From Sphacelaria rigidula (Eukaryota; Phaeophyceae; Sphacelariales), in NCBI GenBank assembly GCA_964200075.2, contig CAXNAA020000103.1, positions 1 to 28,233 of the forward strand: DNA of 28,233 bases. Reading direction: 5' to 3'. Position numbers and translations under genes: made by a program. Shown here piece by piece: positions 1 through 9,506 of this stretch. Under the pieces are notes generated by a model. The model worked only from the letters and a program-made list of their open reading frames with translations. It was not told where the DNA came from and did no database searches. Every line of letters starts with the position of its first letter. Positions within the stretch are counted from its first letter, which is position 1.

Positions 1-225
1 TGTTAGTAAATCGAGCTTATATTTTGCGCTTTTCCAAACGAGCTTATATTTCGCCCCAGAGGAAGTATATAACATGGCTGAGATCATGAAGTGCCAACAC
101 GTACGCTAGCTGTACGCTATCCATTGAACTCCATTTATACGAGCTGAGTCACAGCCCAATGACGAACAAGTGAGCGTTGTGGTCCGGAGTTTCGTATGAC
201 GGCACGCAGGGACACAATCAACAGA

Positions 226-516
226 GATTACCAAATGGTCGGGAACAATGGTTGTAACTTGATTTTTGTGAAGATCGATATTCGGATCTGTAGAGGGGCT
301 GACAGTCTCAAGTGTTCCCAGCTCGTCCAGAAGGTGTTTTTAACCAAGATGAGCACCGCAAAGGCCGATTTGAAGTCTGCCAACGCAAATGTTGCGTAGA
401 ACACCCTCTGCACCCCCCGTGCTCGAGGGTTCTCTTGTGTTTTGGTCGGGGTTACGGTTAGGGTTGGCGGCACCTCGTTCAAATTACCAACTATAGTTTC
501 CGACCATTTGGTGATC
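226..516. mobile_element. MITE-like element with ~35-base terminal inverted repeats
   Basis: Positions 226-262 and the reverse complement of 480-516 match closely: both begin GATYACCAAATGGTCGG and go on with AAC, GTTG, TAA and TTGA blocks in the same order. The element is about 290 bases and has no transposase, as expected of a non-autonomous DNA transposon. Target-site duplication is not clear; ATCAAC occurs near both ends but not directly next to the repeats. Confidence 0.6.
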
Positions 517-767
517 AACCCTCAGCATGATACAAAAAAAGTTACGTCAAGACATTGAGAGCTTGTTTTCATGAATCTAGGACAAGAACAAGATTAATTT
601 TCATAATATCCTTGACTCATGGAAAAAATCTTCATGTCTCGACAGAACTTCTTTTCGTATGCCCCTTGCGATTCTCCATCCCCTATTTCAAATCACAACT
701 CTCAACACCCAGCATCTCCATCCCGATTTCCAGGCTGGGTCAGCCTATAAACGGAGCTGTATATCGT

Positions 768-812
768 GGGCAATTTAGCAGCTCAATTTCAAGAGTTGCG
801 CTTTGAAATTTG
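768..812. repeat. Solo arm related to the grpE-intron foldbacks
   Basis: GGCAATTTAGCAGCTCAATTT here matches the outer arm of the element at 5330-5611 (CGCAATTTAGCAGCTCAATTT on the minus strand). It then continues with TTGAAATTT as in the neighbouring copy. This looks like a fragment of the same family. Confidence 0.5.
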
Positions 813-916
813 GTAGGGAAAATTGCAATGTCATGATGGGAAAGATACGCCAATACAGGCGATATTTTTTTTATGAGCTAAGGACGTTTGCGAAAAATGG
901 TTTCCGTCTCCCCGAA

Positions 917-1387
917 AAATGTCCTTGAGGTCGCTTCCAATGGGGAAGATAATAATAATCCTGAAAAGCTGCCTTCTTGGCCCGTCTGCGTCATTTTACC
1001 CCCCCAATAGACGGCTGGGCGGATGCTGACTCCTTGGAGTGCCCTGCTGTACTCGTTAAGGCGGCTCCAGGACACCTTTGCGTTTCCGATGGCCACACTT
1101 TTTTTTCGGCCTAATGGTCAAGTCCAGAAAAACCCGAAGAAAACTGCAGATTTTCGTGGCCTTGATGGTTTGTACAAGAAGGTACAAATTTGATAGGAAA
1201 AAAAAACTGCGGTCACCGGGAACGCGAACATGTCCTGGAACCCGTCTGTCAGTGCACAGCAAGGCACTCCAAGGTGTCAACATCCGCCTAGCCCTCTCTC
1301 AGGGCGTGAATTGACGCAAAAGGACCAAAATGGCAGTTTTCGAGAATATTTTCATGTTTGCCGTAAGAAGCGGCCTTACTCAAGAGA
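917..1387. repeat. Large imperfect foldback (inverted repeat) element
   Basis: The arm at about 917-1110 is complementary to about 1203-1387. The best core, 1018-1050 against 1256-1288, differs at three of 33 positions. Other paired blocks include the Ts before the spacer and CTTGAG near the outer ends. The spacer is about 90 bases. No coding content is recognised. Confidence 0.65.
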
Positions 1388-2706
1388 AAAAAAAACTCGA
1401 TATCTTGGCGTTCTGCTTATTATCATGCCCTTGTTGTTCTCCACACCAATCCTTAAACGACAGCTGTCAAAACTCAGCTGATAGACCCAGGTTTCAAGTA
1501 CTATGAGTTACGGGTGAAAAAACAAGATCCTTTTTCACAAAAATGTCCTCAGCCCTTTTGGGACAGGGCTTCCAAAACGACCTTTGAGGCTGGTTTGGAA
1601 TGACGTGTCTGGCGTCTGCACGAAACAGTGGCTGTGTGTCGCTGAAAATCCGCGTATGTAACCGCAGGGTTATGAGGAAGATCGAAAGTTTTATCCAATC
1701 TATTTTCATATGCAGGGTGCGTGTCAGGTAATTGTGGTAAGCCAATCTCTCGGAGGCTTCATGGTCTTGTACTGAACCAGTTTTGAGGTTGAAAGCAAGA
1801 AGCATGTGTGTGGGAATCGGGGTAAAACAGTATTAAACAGTCCTATTTCGATGTACAGGGATTGTGCTATGGTGTTTTTAGGCACTATGAGCCATACTCC
1901 CAAGTTTGGGATACACGTGGGCGGGGGTGTTCGAGGTTGAAGTGTTAAAAGCCAAGAAAACTTGTAGGCGGGCCGGCAGGTTTGGGAATCTGCAGTATGT
2001 TTGACAGAAAATGCAACAAAGCAAGATACTATCTTTTTGAGCTCTTGCATGTTGAGGGCACGTGGGAGCTACAAACCTGTGGGGTACTTCCGAGTAGGAC
2101 GATTCTTTCAAGGGTAGAGTCATAGGTTTGGGTTCAAGTGCGTGTGAAAGGACCAAAGGACCAAAGGCGAGCCGGATGCGATCGAGCATCGACGCAAGCC
2201 CCCCCGAAGTTCACTCCTTCTTCTCCTCAGTACCCACAAACTCTGTTTTGCGGTTTTAGGCCACTTTTCGGTTCGATCTTTGTTAATAGATTGATTTTGT
2301 CTTGACTTGTGGGAACCCTTACTACAGTAGCATAATCAATCTATACAAGCGTCAATACATCGACTTTCGACAACTCTTTTGGACTCTTCCAGGTTTCATC
2401 CACTGTAAATTTCTGCGACGCACAACACTTCAGCCCCACAAAGCGGTGAACCTTCATAGGAGAACTGAGTGCAAGGTCTTCTCCAGTCATAATAATGTAC
2501 ATCTGATGTAGCAAGCAGTATGTGTCGCCGCAGAGAGCTTTCAACAGGATGCGGCGACCGGCGGGCCGCCCGCCACTTGTGGCTCTGGATGATATTATCG
2601 TCCCCATCGCCCTGACGCACAGCCCGTTGCGGGCGGGGTGGGCCACGATTTCCCTTTTTATTGCAAGCGGCAAATTTACTTCGAAGGGTTTGGATGTTGC
2701 GGCGCA

Positions 2707-2732
2707 CATACATACATATATACATACATAAA
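2707..2732. repeat. TACA/TATA microsatellite
   Basis: A short run of catacatacatatatacata units, followed directly by three overlapping cagta units. It generates spurious Tyr/Val and Ile/His reading frames on both strands. Confidence 0.7.
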
Positions 2733-4178
2733 ACAGTACAGTACAGTGTGGCACGCCTCTCCAACTGCAGCAGCAGCTACCGCTGGATACTCCCTTGTAC
2801 GTTCTGGCCAGTTTTCACCCACCGAGATCAACTGCCAATATACCGCTTTTTCATCCCCGCCCACTACATGCATGTTCATAGTGTTCTGCAAGGCATCGGC
2901 AGAATTCATGACGATAGCCCCTTTTGTCTTTCCACGGCCCACCTGGGTTGAGTGCCTGGTGAAAATGATCACATTGTAGCATGAACACTCCTTCCCCGTT
3001 TTTTCCTCTCCACCCTGTGTCAGTGTAATGACTAGGTTATACTATAGGCCGACCCAGAACGCTGTACTGAATGCAAGTTATACGAGAAGCCATTTCCCGA
3101 GCATCCGGGATTTGCATAGCCGGGAAGGCTCATCTGGGCCAGGGATATGGCTCCCATACGATTTTTGCCGCGACATCACACTCGGTAACAGTCCCCGCGC
3201 TGGTCGATAAATTTCGCCTTGCTGTGATTGGGCAGGTCGCTTCCCGACTCATTTTTCATTATTTCACCAACACATTGTCTACCCCGTGTTAGTGGTTGGT
3301 TGGTCCCAAAAGGGTTAATTCATGACGGACAAGAAAAAGAAATCATGTGCCGAACGTGATTTTTTTTATACCGTCTCACAATTTCCAAAGCAACATTCTC
3401 AAAACTGAGACGCGAAATCAAGATCTAGTGTATCTAGTGCCTACCCTCGTGGAATCTCAAGCTGAGTATGGAACATTGAAAACACAATGTCTCTTTTTCG
3501 ATGACGAATTAGGTGAAGGTGAAGGTACCGATCGTTTCATCCCCCCCCGAGAAATATTCACACAAAGTATCAGCGTCACCCGCTGTACATATCTTTCGGA
3601 GTTTCGTACAGGCTTGAGTATCGAAACATCCCCGAACGTCACTAGATTTACTCGACATGACCTTTTCTCGACGAGAAAGCACTTTGCCGGGTTGTTGAGT
3701 AGACGGCCACCTGCCCGTTGAGTAAACGATTGACCAGATATGCTGATCTTGGCCCAAATCGTCTGTGTCTGAGATGACTGTGATGGCATGAGCTTGTTTT
3801 CAGACTTGCCCAGCTCGTAATAGCAACAACAGTCTACGCTAGAGAGAGTGACCGAGTCGCGAATCTGAGGCGAACGGACGAGAGGTCGGGTTTCTTTTGC
3901 GAGAGACAAGGTGTCAAGCTTCACCCTGTAGTACGTACCATGTGGGTTGCGGACCGAGTTGGATGGATGTGGGCCTTGCAACCCGGTTCCAGCCCTCGGA
4001 CTTTTCGACTGCATACAAGAGTCACCTGTCCTGAAACCCATCGTTTTGGGCCACATCCCACATTAGCATGACCCATATCATGGCAAAGGTGTAGGTAGGT
4101 ACTGTGGAACATGGGGGGACCTGGCACTGACGTGACATTACTTGACAAAAGCCGGTACCGGCGCAGTACACGACTCAC

Positions 4179-4427
4179 GTTCTCCACTTCCTCTAGACCA
4201 AGCTTCTCCAGACAACTCATCAAGGTGTCGTATATTCCCTTGTAGTGCGCCACCACGGCTCGTTCCCCGTCTGTCTCCGGGGAGATAGCAGCCGCTGCTC
4301 GCTCAAAGTTGTCTGCCACGCCCAAGATGTCATTGATGGCCTCGGCTTTGCCCTTGTTCCTCCCCTTTATCGCCTCCTCCCCCCCGCGATTCTTGATAAG
4401 GGCGAATTCCTTCTGCAGGCGCTCCAC
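4179..4427 (-). CDS. grpE: grpE exon 3: GrpE signature exon
   Basis: This exon has 83 codons. The acceptor is cttcccaccag before GTGGAGCGCCTG, and the donor is GAGAAC/gtgagt. It encodes the VERLQKEF heptad region, the ADNFERA motif and the helical bundle up to LGLEEVEN. The usual F-x-N-Y/F-R-x-R of bacterial GrpE is replaced here by FALIKNRGGEEAIKGR, a shift common in divergent organellar GrpE proteins. Confidence 0.9.
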
Positions 4428-7400
4428 CTGGTGGGAAGAGTGCGAAACACACATAGGATTCGACATATGTTCATCGTTGGAAATAACACGGCCATTTTTT
4501 ACATGGTACCGGGATGACATGTGGATACAGGCTGGGCCACTTGAGAAACGGACTTCCCTTCAGCCGGTTCTAACTGACCATCTATCGCGAGTTGTGCCTA
4601 CTATGGCACACTGTGTTCATCTGCAAATTAACGCGCGTCTTTCACTTCACGTAGCACTGCGATCTGACAAGTTCCCATCAAACGAAATACTGAACTGTAG
4701 TCAGCTGTGAAGTGTAGTGAGTTGAGGGTGGCATGTGCGGCGGAATTAGCAAAAAAAACCCGGCTGAAATCGCATTTACGGTTACAGTCGGTTGTGTCGG
4801 TTGTGCCGCGGCCGCAAAGTGATGATGCTGCACTAGTTGTGGTTGTACAACAATGCATGTCGTACTGTACGTGCGCAGGGTCTGAGATGGCACGCAGACG
4901 AGACCTCCAGCGCCCCAAGGCGTCGGGCTTGTAGAAAACGTCAAACTTCCGGCTGAGGTTGTTGAACTCTAAAAGCAATTGAACCGGTTCTCGATAGACA
5001 AACGCGATTTCACTGCTCCATTTCAAGTCGTTTTCCATGAAATTTCAACACGATATACAGTAGGTAAATGTGGAGCCCCTACCGTTTGCCCCTCTTCCAC
5101 TTTTTTTCCTCGTGAGTTATTGGTAATTTTCGGAACATTTTTCCTGATACAAAAGCGTCTTCAACTCATTGAAAAAAAATGCAAGGGGGGAAAACAGGGA
5201 CTTCACAGCATACCTCATGCACGTCGTGTCGAAATTTCGTGGAAAAGTTCTTGAGATTGAACAGCACAACCGCGTTTCATTTTTTCGTGGCTGGTCTATC
5301 TCCACATAGGAACCGGTCTTCGACCCGACCACGCGATTCAACAGCTCAATTGTGGGTCGTTTTGTATGAAACTTCGACACGATGTATGTGCAAAGACTCC
5401 ACCTTCTGCCCCCTACATCTGTTTCTTTCCGTGAGTTACCGGCGACGAAGCATTTCAGAACACTTTATTTAGGAACAAAATTGTGAATAACTCCCAATGA
5501 GAATAAAAATGAATGTAGGGGGCAGAAGATGGAGTATTCGTACATACGTTCTGTGCATCGTGTAAAACATTCATAGAGAACGACCCAAAATTGAGCTGCT
5601 AAATTGCGTGTTCACATCCCTGTTTGCGTCTTGGGCGGCTCAGCCTGTAGTGGTAATCCAATTCTCGATGAAGAATTCCAGGCAGATAGCGGGGGAGTAA
5701 TAGATGAATGCCTCGAGACTAAGAACTGATTCTGATAAGGGGGGGGTGACGAGGGGGAGGTCAAGCGTATCACCAAAAACTACGGCAAAGGAGCTGCCGC
5801 TGCAAGTCTTGACACGCTTTTCACGAACCAATGTATCGGTGAGCTGTTTGGCGAATCTAGCTTTATAATAAGCACGACAGATTACTCTTGCGTGTGCCGG
5901 GGTAGTTGCTCCCGTCATGCTGTGCCACATTTTGGTCATGTTACCTTTGGACAGACTTTGGCATTTTCAAAAGTATTGGTAAAGTGCATTGTACCGTTAT
6001 CGATGTAGTATGTTAAGTGGTGAAAACCGATCCATCTGTGTAAAAAAAACAGTGGCTTCACGACACACACCATAATGCGACTTCATCAACTACTCGCCAA
6101 CCTGACAGTTTTCACCCATTTCTCATGCTCCGGCATGTTGAGAAAGCCACGACGTACTGTGCTGGGTGACCCTGGGTGGGACATATTTCTACGAAAAGTA
6201 AGGCTCTTAGGTCCAGCTGATCCCGAGCGTCCGATGAAAACGCAACGGGGTACAGTGGCATGTAAAGCTTGTCCGCTGAATGAATCCCAGCCGTTTTCAC
6301 CCAAAACCCACGGTCCTATGTGCGTCAAGGCTTCCGAGCTAACGTTCAGCGCCACTCATCAGCCATCCAGGATCGATCATTTGATTGCAAAGAGCAACAG
6401 GATTACTTTTCCTTAGCTTGGGCTGATCTACGCCGAAGGGTGGGGAGCGGGGAAACTCAGGAAAACATATCACGCGCACCAAGGATTCAATAGAACACTG
6501 CATTGAAACCTAAACCTACATACCTGCGGTCCCCACTCTTCCCACTGCTTCTGCCCCTCCGCTTCTACTTCGGCGACGCTCTGCTGCGTGGTCGCGATTT
6601 GCTTTTTGAGCATCTCCACTTTCTTGTTCAAGAAGGCTTCGGAGTTGAGCACATCGTCTACCGCGTCTTTCTTCACCATGCGGGAGGACGCAAACGGGTT
6701 TTGTCGGACGGCCTTCTTGAAGGATTCTCGTAATGACGAGAACGGCCCGTCACGGGTAGCTTGCTTTTTGACACGTTCATCGCACACAGCAGACGGAAAG
6801 CCGGGGGGAAGAGCAGGTGAGCGCACTATTGTGTCGAATGTACACACCGAGAGCAAGCAGGAAACAGGCGAGTATGCGTTGTTCAATCCATGTGTTCGCC
6901 CGTTACGGTGGTATGCAAATAGGGGCTAACGACAGGCATGGTTCAATACAAGCGGTGTGTGGCATGCATGAGCCCACACGAGCGGTCACACGCACACGCC
7001 GGGCATCTCATAAGCTACCTGACGTACCTAATCGAAGAGGACTCTCAGATCCTTCGTCCAAAAACACAAAATACATGACCGCGGGGTCAGAGAAGCTAAA
7101 GCGGAACCTCTACGCTAGTACTCCACGTGCTCCTTGCTCAGAGCCGTACTGTAGGGAGAAGATATGGGCACAGGGGCCAAATGAGCAAGCTCATGATCCG
7201 GATCAGTGACCTAAAAACACTAGTATCCAGGTGACTCATGAGCTGTCCGACGTGTGGTCACACATGATCTGCCTGTAGCATCCGCACGCCAACCTACGTT
7301 TGTGTACTGACTAGCGTGACGTCGCGGCTATGGCGGCGCATCCCTCTGGATTTCTAGAAAATGTGTTACTACAGCTGGCTGTACTATTCACGCGTTCTTG

Positions 7401-7953
7401 AAATGCTACCTTAGCTGCAAAGCCTGCAACATCTTCACACAGTACAGTGGCTAGACCTGGAGCTTTACTGAGCCCTCATCCCAGCGACTGCATAGTCGCA
7501 ATGATAAATACCCCTGTGCGATACTTTACAGGGCGGCGAACGACCTCAGGTACAGGACGCACCTCTTGCGCTGCGTATATTAGCGTACATGAGGCTGTGC
7601 ATGACACATGAGGACCATCCGACGTGTACCATCTGCACAGTACATCACCATACAGATCACCCCAAAGTTATATATACATTACATACTAGGGTCTATATTC
7701 GACCACTTACCTTTTTGTTACCGCTACGCCCCCCCCCGCTTCCATTTTTCATCATCTCCTGCTCCGACTTCCCCCATCGCCGTGAGCTCCTGTGCGGGAT
7801 GGCGGTGGTACTGGACTCCGGAAATCCGCGCACGAGTCGACCGCCGCGTCTGCTGGTGCTGCCGGGGTGAATATTGATGTTGACATAAGCGCAGACGCCG
7901 TTGGCCACCAGAATAACACTCACCAACACCAGGGAACGCAATGTGCAAGCCAT
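4179..7953 (-). CDS. grpE: GrpE-family nucleotide exchange factor, probably plastid-targeted (3 exons, 3' end missing)
   Basis: GrpE releases ADP from Hsp70/DnaK. I join exons 7953-7711, 6763-6524 and 4427-4179, all phase 0, giving 244 codons. Residues 1-22 are a hydrophobic signal peptide starting MACTLRSLVL; the likely cleavage is after GVCA with Tyr at +1, followed by a Ser/Arg-rich, acid-poor stretch. This resembles the bipartite plastid-targeting leader of ochrophyte algae. Exon 2 is a charged coiled coil. Exon 3 carries the GrpE signature VADNFERA (about residues 197-204) and YKGIYDTLMSCLEKLGLEEVE, the end of the long helix and helical bundle. The C-terminal beta head (usual F-D-x-x-x-H-x-A and L-G-D-R motifs) was not found in positions 1-4178 in any minus frame, so the last exon is probably off the left edge. 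An ATG at 7968 in the same frame is an alternative start. Family call is firm; location is inferred. Confidence 0.85.
4980..5325. mobile_element. Foldback element, copy 1, in grpE intron 2
   Basis: The left arm (from gaaccggttctcgatagac through ACGCGATTTC and TTTCCATGAAATTTCAACACGA) pairs with the right arm ending near 5275-5325. The reverse complement of the right arm reads ACCGGTTC, GATAGACCA, AACGCGG, TTTTCCACGAAATTTCGACACGA in the same order. No coding capacity. It is probably a non-autonomous transposon. Confidence 0.6.
5330..5611. mobile_element. Foldback element, copy 2, in grpE intron 2
   Basis: The left arm ACGCGATTCAACAGCTCAAT, GGGTCGTT, CACGATG, ACTCCACCTTCTGCCCC pairs with the reverse complement of the right arm (ACGCAATTTAGCAGCTCAAT, GGGTCGTT, CACGATG, ACTCCATCTTCTGCCCC). 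It is a diverged direct neighbour of copy 1; both also share GTGAGTTA and a GAAC or GAACA block towards the centre. Confidence 0.65.
5640..5939 (-). other. Unidentified 99-codon open frame inside grpE intron 2
   Basis: The frame runs from ATG 5939 to a stop near 5640 and includes VICRAYYKARFAKQLTDTLV and a hydrophobic C-terminal part. It lies just beside the copy 2 foldback. I recognise no family. It could be a decayed mobile-element gene fragment or chance. Confidence 0.2.
6524..6763 (-). CDS. grpE: grpE exon 2: coiled-coil segment
   Basis: This exon has 80 codons ending at CAG/gtatgt (phase 0). It contains FLNKKVEMLKKQIATTQQ and a Gln/Glu-rich run to EEWGPQ, typical of the N-terminal coiled coil of GrpE. 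The 5' boundary is the less certain end: the aaaaag acceptor at 6764 is the AG that keeps phase with exon 1, but its pyrimidine tract lies some distance upstream. An AG further upstream would extend the exon but in the wrong phase. Confidence 0.75.
6764..7710 (-). other. grpE intron 1
   Basis: This 947-base gap lies between the two 5' exons. Open frames here (for example plus-strand 6817-7209) have no recognisable domain or protein-like composition. No repeat longer than a few tens of bases stood out by eye. Confidence 0.6.
7711..7953 (-). CDS. grpE: grpE exon 1: signal peptide and transit-like leader
   Basis: This exon has 81 codons from ATG 7953 to the donor AAAAAG/gtaagt, phase 0. It encodes the hydrophobic leader (LVLVSVILVANGVCA), then a Tyr at the predicted +1 site and a basic, Ser/Gly-rich stretch. 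The frame stays open upstream to 8037, but those residues would place a hydrophilic extension before the signal peptide, so the inner ATGs (7953 or 7968) are preferred. Confidence 0.75.
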
Positions 7954-8340
7954 CGCGCTATGTATCATGCGCAGGGCAAAAGGATATTCACTCTCTAGGT
8001 GGCGATGCCCAACTGAGCAAGCACTGGAGTATGACAAATCATTTTTTTAAAAGCGGCGTAAATTGGCTTCGCATATCCCACGTTAGTCCGGCTGGGGTAG
8101 TGTCTTTTTTCATGATTGTAACGTTTGGCGGTTGCCGGAAACATGAACCGCAAGCACAGTTTGCAGTGTGCTTTAGCCAATGCAGCACGCGCGAGAGGAG
8201 CGTACCATACGAAACCTGTCCCATCACGGCGCTTGCATACGCCCTACCGTCTTTCCCGGCTCGTGTGCGCCAAGCTGATGGGAGTGCGAGCGCCGAGGTT
8301 AAGACAAACCGCTCGTGTCATGAGTGACTAACAGGGTCAC
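7954..8340. promoter_or_regulatory. Shared upstream region of grpE and the HERC-like gene
   Basis: These 387 bases separate the two divergent start codons, so both 5' UTRs and core promoters should lie here. I see no convincing TATA box. A TTTGGCGG at about 8129-8136 resembles an E2F-type site but is only eight bases. An in-frame TAA at 8329-8331 lies four codons before the HERC-like ATG and supports that start. Confidence 0.5.
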
Positions 8341-9506
8341 ATGGGAGCATCGGGCTCCAAAGTCGGCCCTCTGCGTCCGGCTGCTTCACAGTATGGGGGT
8401 GAAGAAACATTCAGCTATGTGGATGGCATCGAACCTCCGTGGCCACTGCCTGGAGCCTCTCAGGATGCCATTTGGACGAAGGTTCAATTGTCCACCATAC
8501 TGGAGGCTGGGACAGTTCTGCAGGCCGCAGGCGGTTGGGGTACAGGTGGCGCCGACGTCGTCGACAATTTGCGAAACATCAGCAATCAGGCAGCACGCTC
8601 TTCCAGGCATGGTGCGGGGCTCGAGAACGACGACGACAGCGAAGATTGGCTGGAAGCGGGGCTTTGTTTGTCAAAGGCGTGCCTGCCCCCCGAGGACATG
8701 GCTATGTTGGTGGAGCGAGCGAAGGGACAGTTGCTGCGGAGGTTGTCGCGTTTGTGCGATCAAGACGACGTTTTCTGTGAGGTGGTCATGCAACGCATAC
8801 ATGCGCTGTACTGCGCCCATGCCGCCATGACCCGTCGACTTGTCCTGGAAGCCAAGCGAGTAACATCAGCCGCAGCGGAAGTTGGCCCAGCGAGGACTGA
8901 GAATTCGCAGCAGGGGGCAAAGCCACCTGTGGGACGGCTCGATGATTGTCTCGAACCCACTGGCAACGCTCGCCTCGGACTGCAACTGTTCTTTTCTCTG
9001 CTAGACTTCGTGCAAGACCCAGAGTGCGGACAGGAGCAACTGGCCGACTTTCTCCGGCAAATAGTGCCTGTTTTATCCGGCCTTCCACAGCTTTGTTTGG
9101 CAAATGACTACCGTTGTACTTCAAATAGTGGCCAAACCACAAAAGCAACACAACCAACGCCGGGTGTTGTGCCGGCTCTCCGGACATTTCTTGTCAGGTG
9201 CATCGTGCCACCGACGAGATCGAACGGAATTCGTCGAGCAGGAACCGAAAAACGAGGCGAACACGGTGGCCAAGAAGCGCACGTAGTAGCGGCCGAGCAA
9301 CGAGACAGGGCTTTGTCGGCCTTGGTCAGCCTTGCAGCTGCCCGCGGTAGGGCGAGCGACTTGCTGGTGTTGGTCAAGGTGTTGCTGGATGTGAGTATTC
9401 GAGGAGATGCCCACGTTCGCGACGAAGCGGTCGAGGAACCTGCCGTTTTTTGCGAAGGGGATCAACCGCATAGAGATCATGTACTGCAAGAGTGCAACGC
9501 TAAAAG
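8341..9506 (+). CDS. HERC-like gene exon 1
   Basis: This exon starts at ATG 8341, with TAA in frame at 8329, and begins MGASGSKV, fitting G-x-x-x-S for N-myristoylation. The rest is helical and Leu-rich (LQLFFSLLDFVQD, LVSLAAARGRASDLLVLVKV), like the region before RCC1 repeats in large RCC1 proteins. I chose the donor AAAAG/gtgcgt (phase 2) because it pairs with a very good acceptor at 9690. An earlier donor, GGAT/gtgagt at 9390, is a real alternative but lacks an equally good phase-0 acceptor. Confidence 0.7.

Larger units (their letters stand above)
625..1483. repeat. Direct repeat pair flanking the foldback
   Basis: Positions about 625-715 and 1390-1483 align in the same orientation: both have TTCT, ATGCCC-TTG, TTCTCCA, AAC-ACAGCT/CTC and CTCA-AC blocks in order. 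The foldback at 917-1387 lies between them, as if the pair belonged to a larger element or marked an insertion. Confidence 0.4.
1..4178. other. Repeat-rich non-coding region 3' of grpE exon 3
   Basis: The GT donor at 4178 means at least the right part is grpE intron 3. I found no GrpE head-domain exon. Contents seen: a short direct repeat (12-28 and 39-54, cgagcttatatt), an inverted-repeat element (226-516), a foldback (917-1387), a direct repeat flanking it, and a TACA-type microsatellite near 2707-2732. A 199-codon minus frame at 4056-3457 matches no family I know. Confidence 0.5.
4428..6523 (-). other. grpE intron 2, repeat-bearing
   Basis: This 2,096-base intron holds the two tandem foldback elements at about 4980-5325 and 5330-5611. 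It also carries an unexplained 99-codon minus-strand frame at 5939-5640 with no recognised family. No GrpE-like coding sequence was seen in it. Confidence 0.6.

Noticed and set aside
451-472. GGTTAGGGTTGG resembling telomeric repeats
   Set aside because: There is only one TTAGGG unit with imperfect neighbours, not an array.
2341-2764. Overlapping minus-strand frames of 122 and 137 codons
   Set aside because: They run through the TACA microsatellite, compete with each other, and show no family features.
3041-3150. Minus-strand peptide GFSYNLHSVQ resembling the F-x-x-N-x-H start of a GrpE head domain
   Set aside because: It runs into a stop about ten codons later and lacks every following head-domain motif.
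3457-4056. 199-codon minus-strand open frame downstream of grpE exon 3
   Set aside because: No recognisable domain, no GrpE head motifs, and it overlaps other open frames of similar quality. It could be chance in intron sequence.
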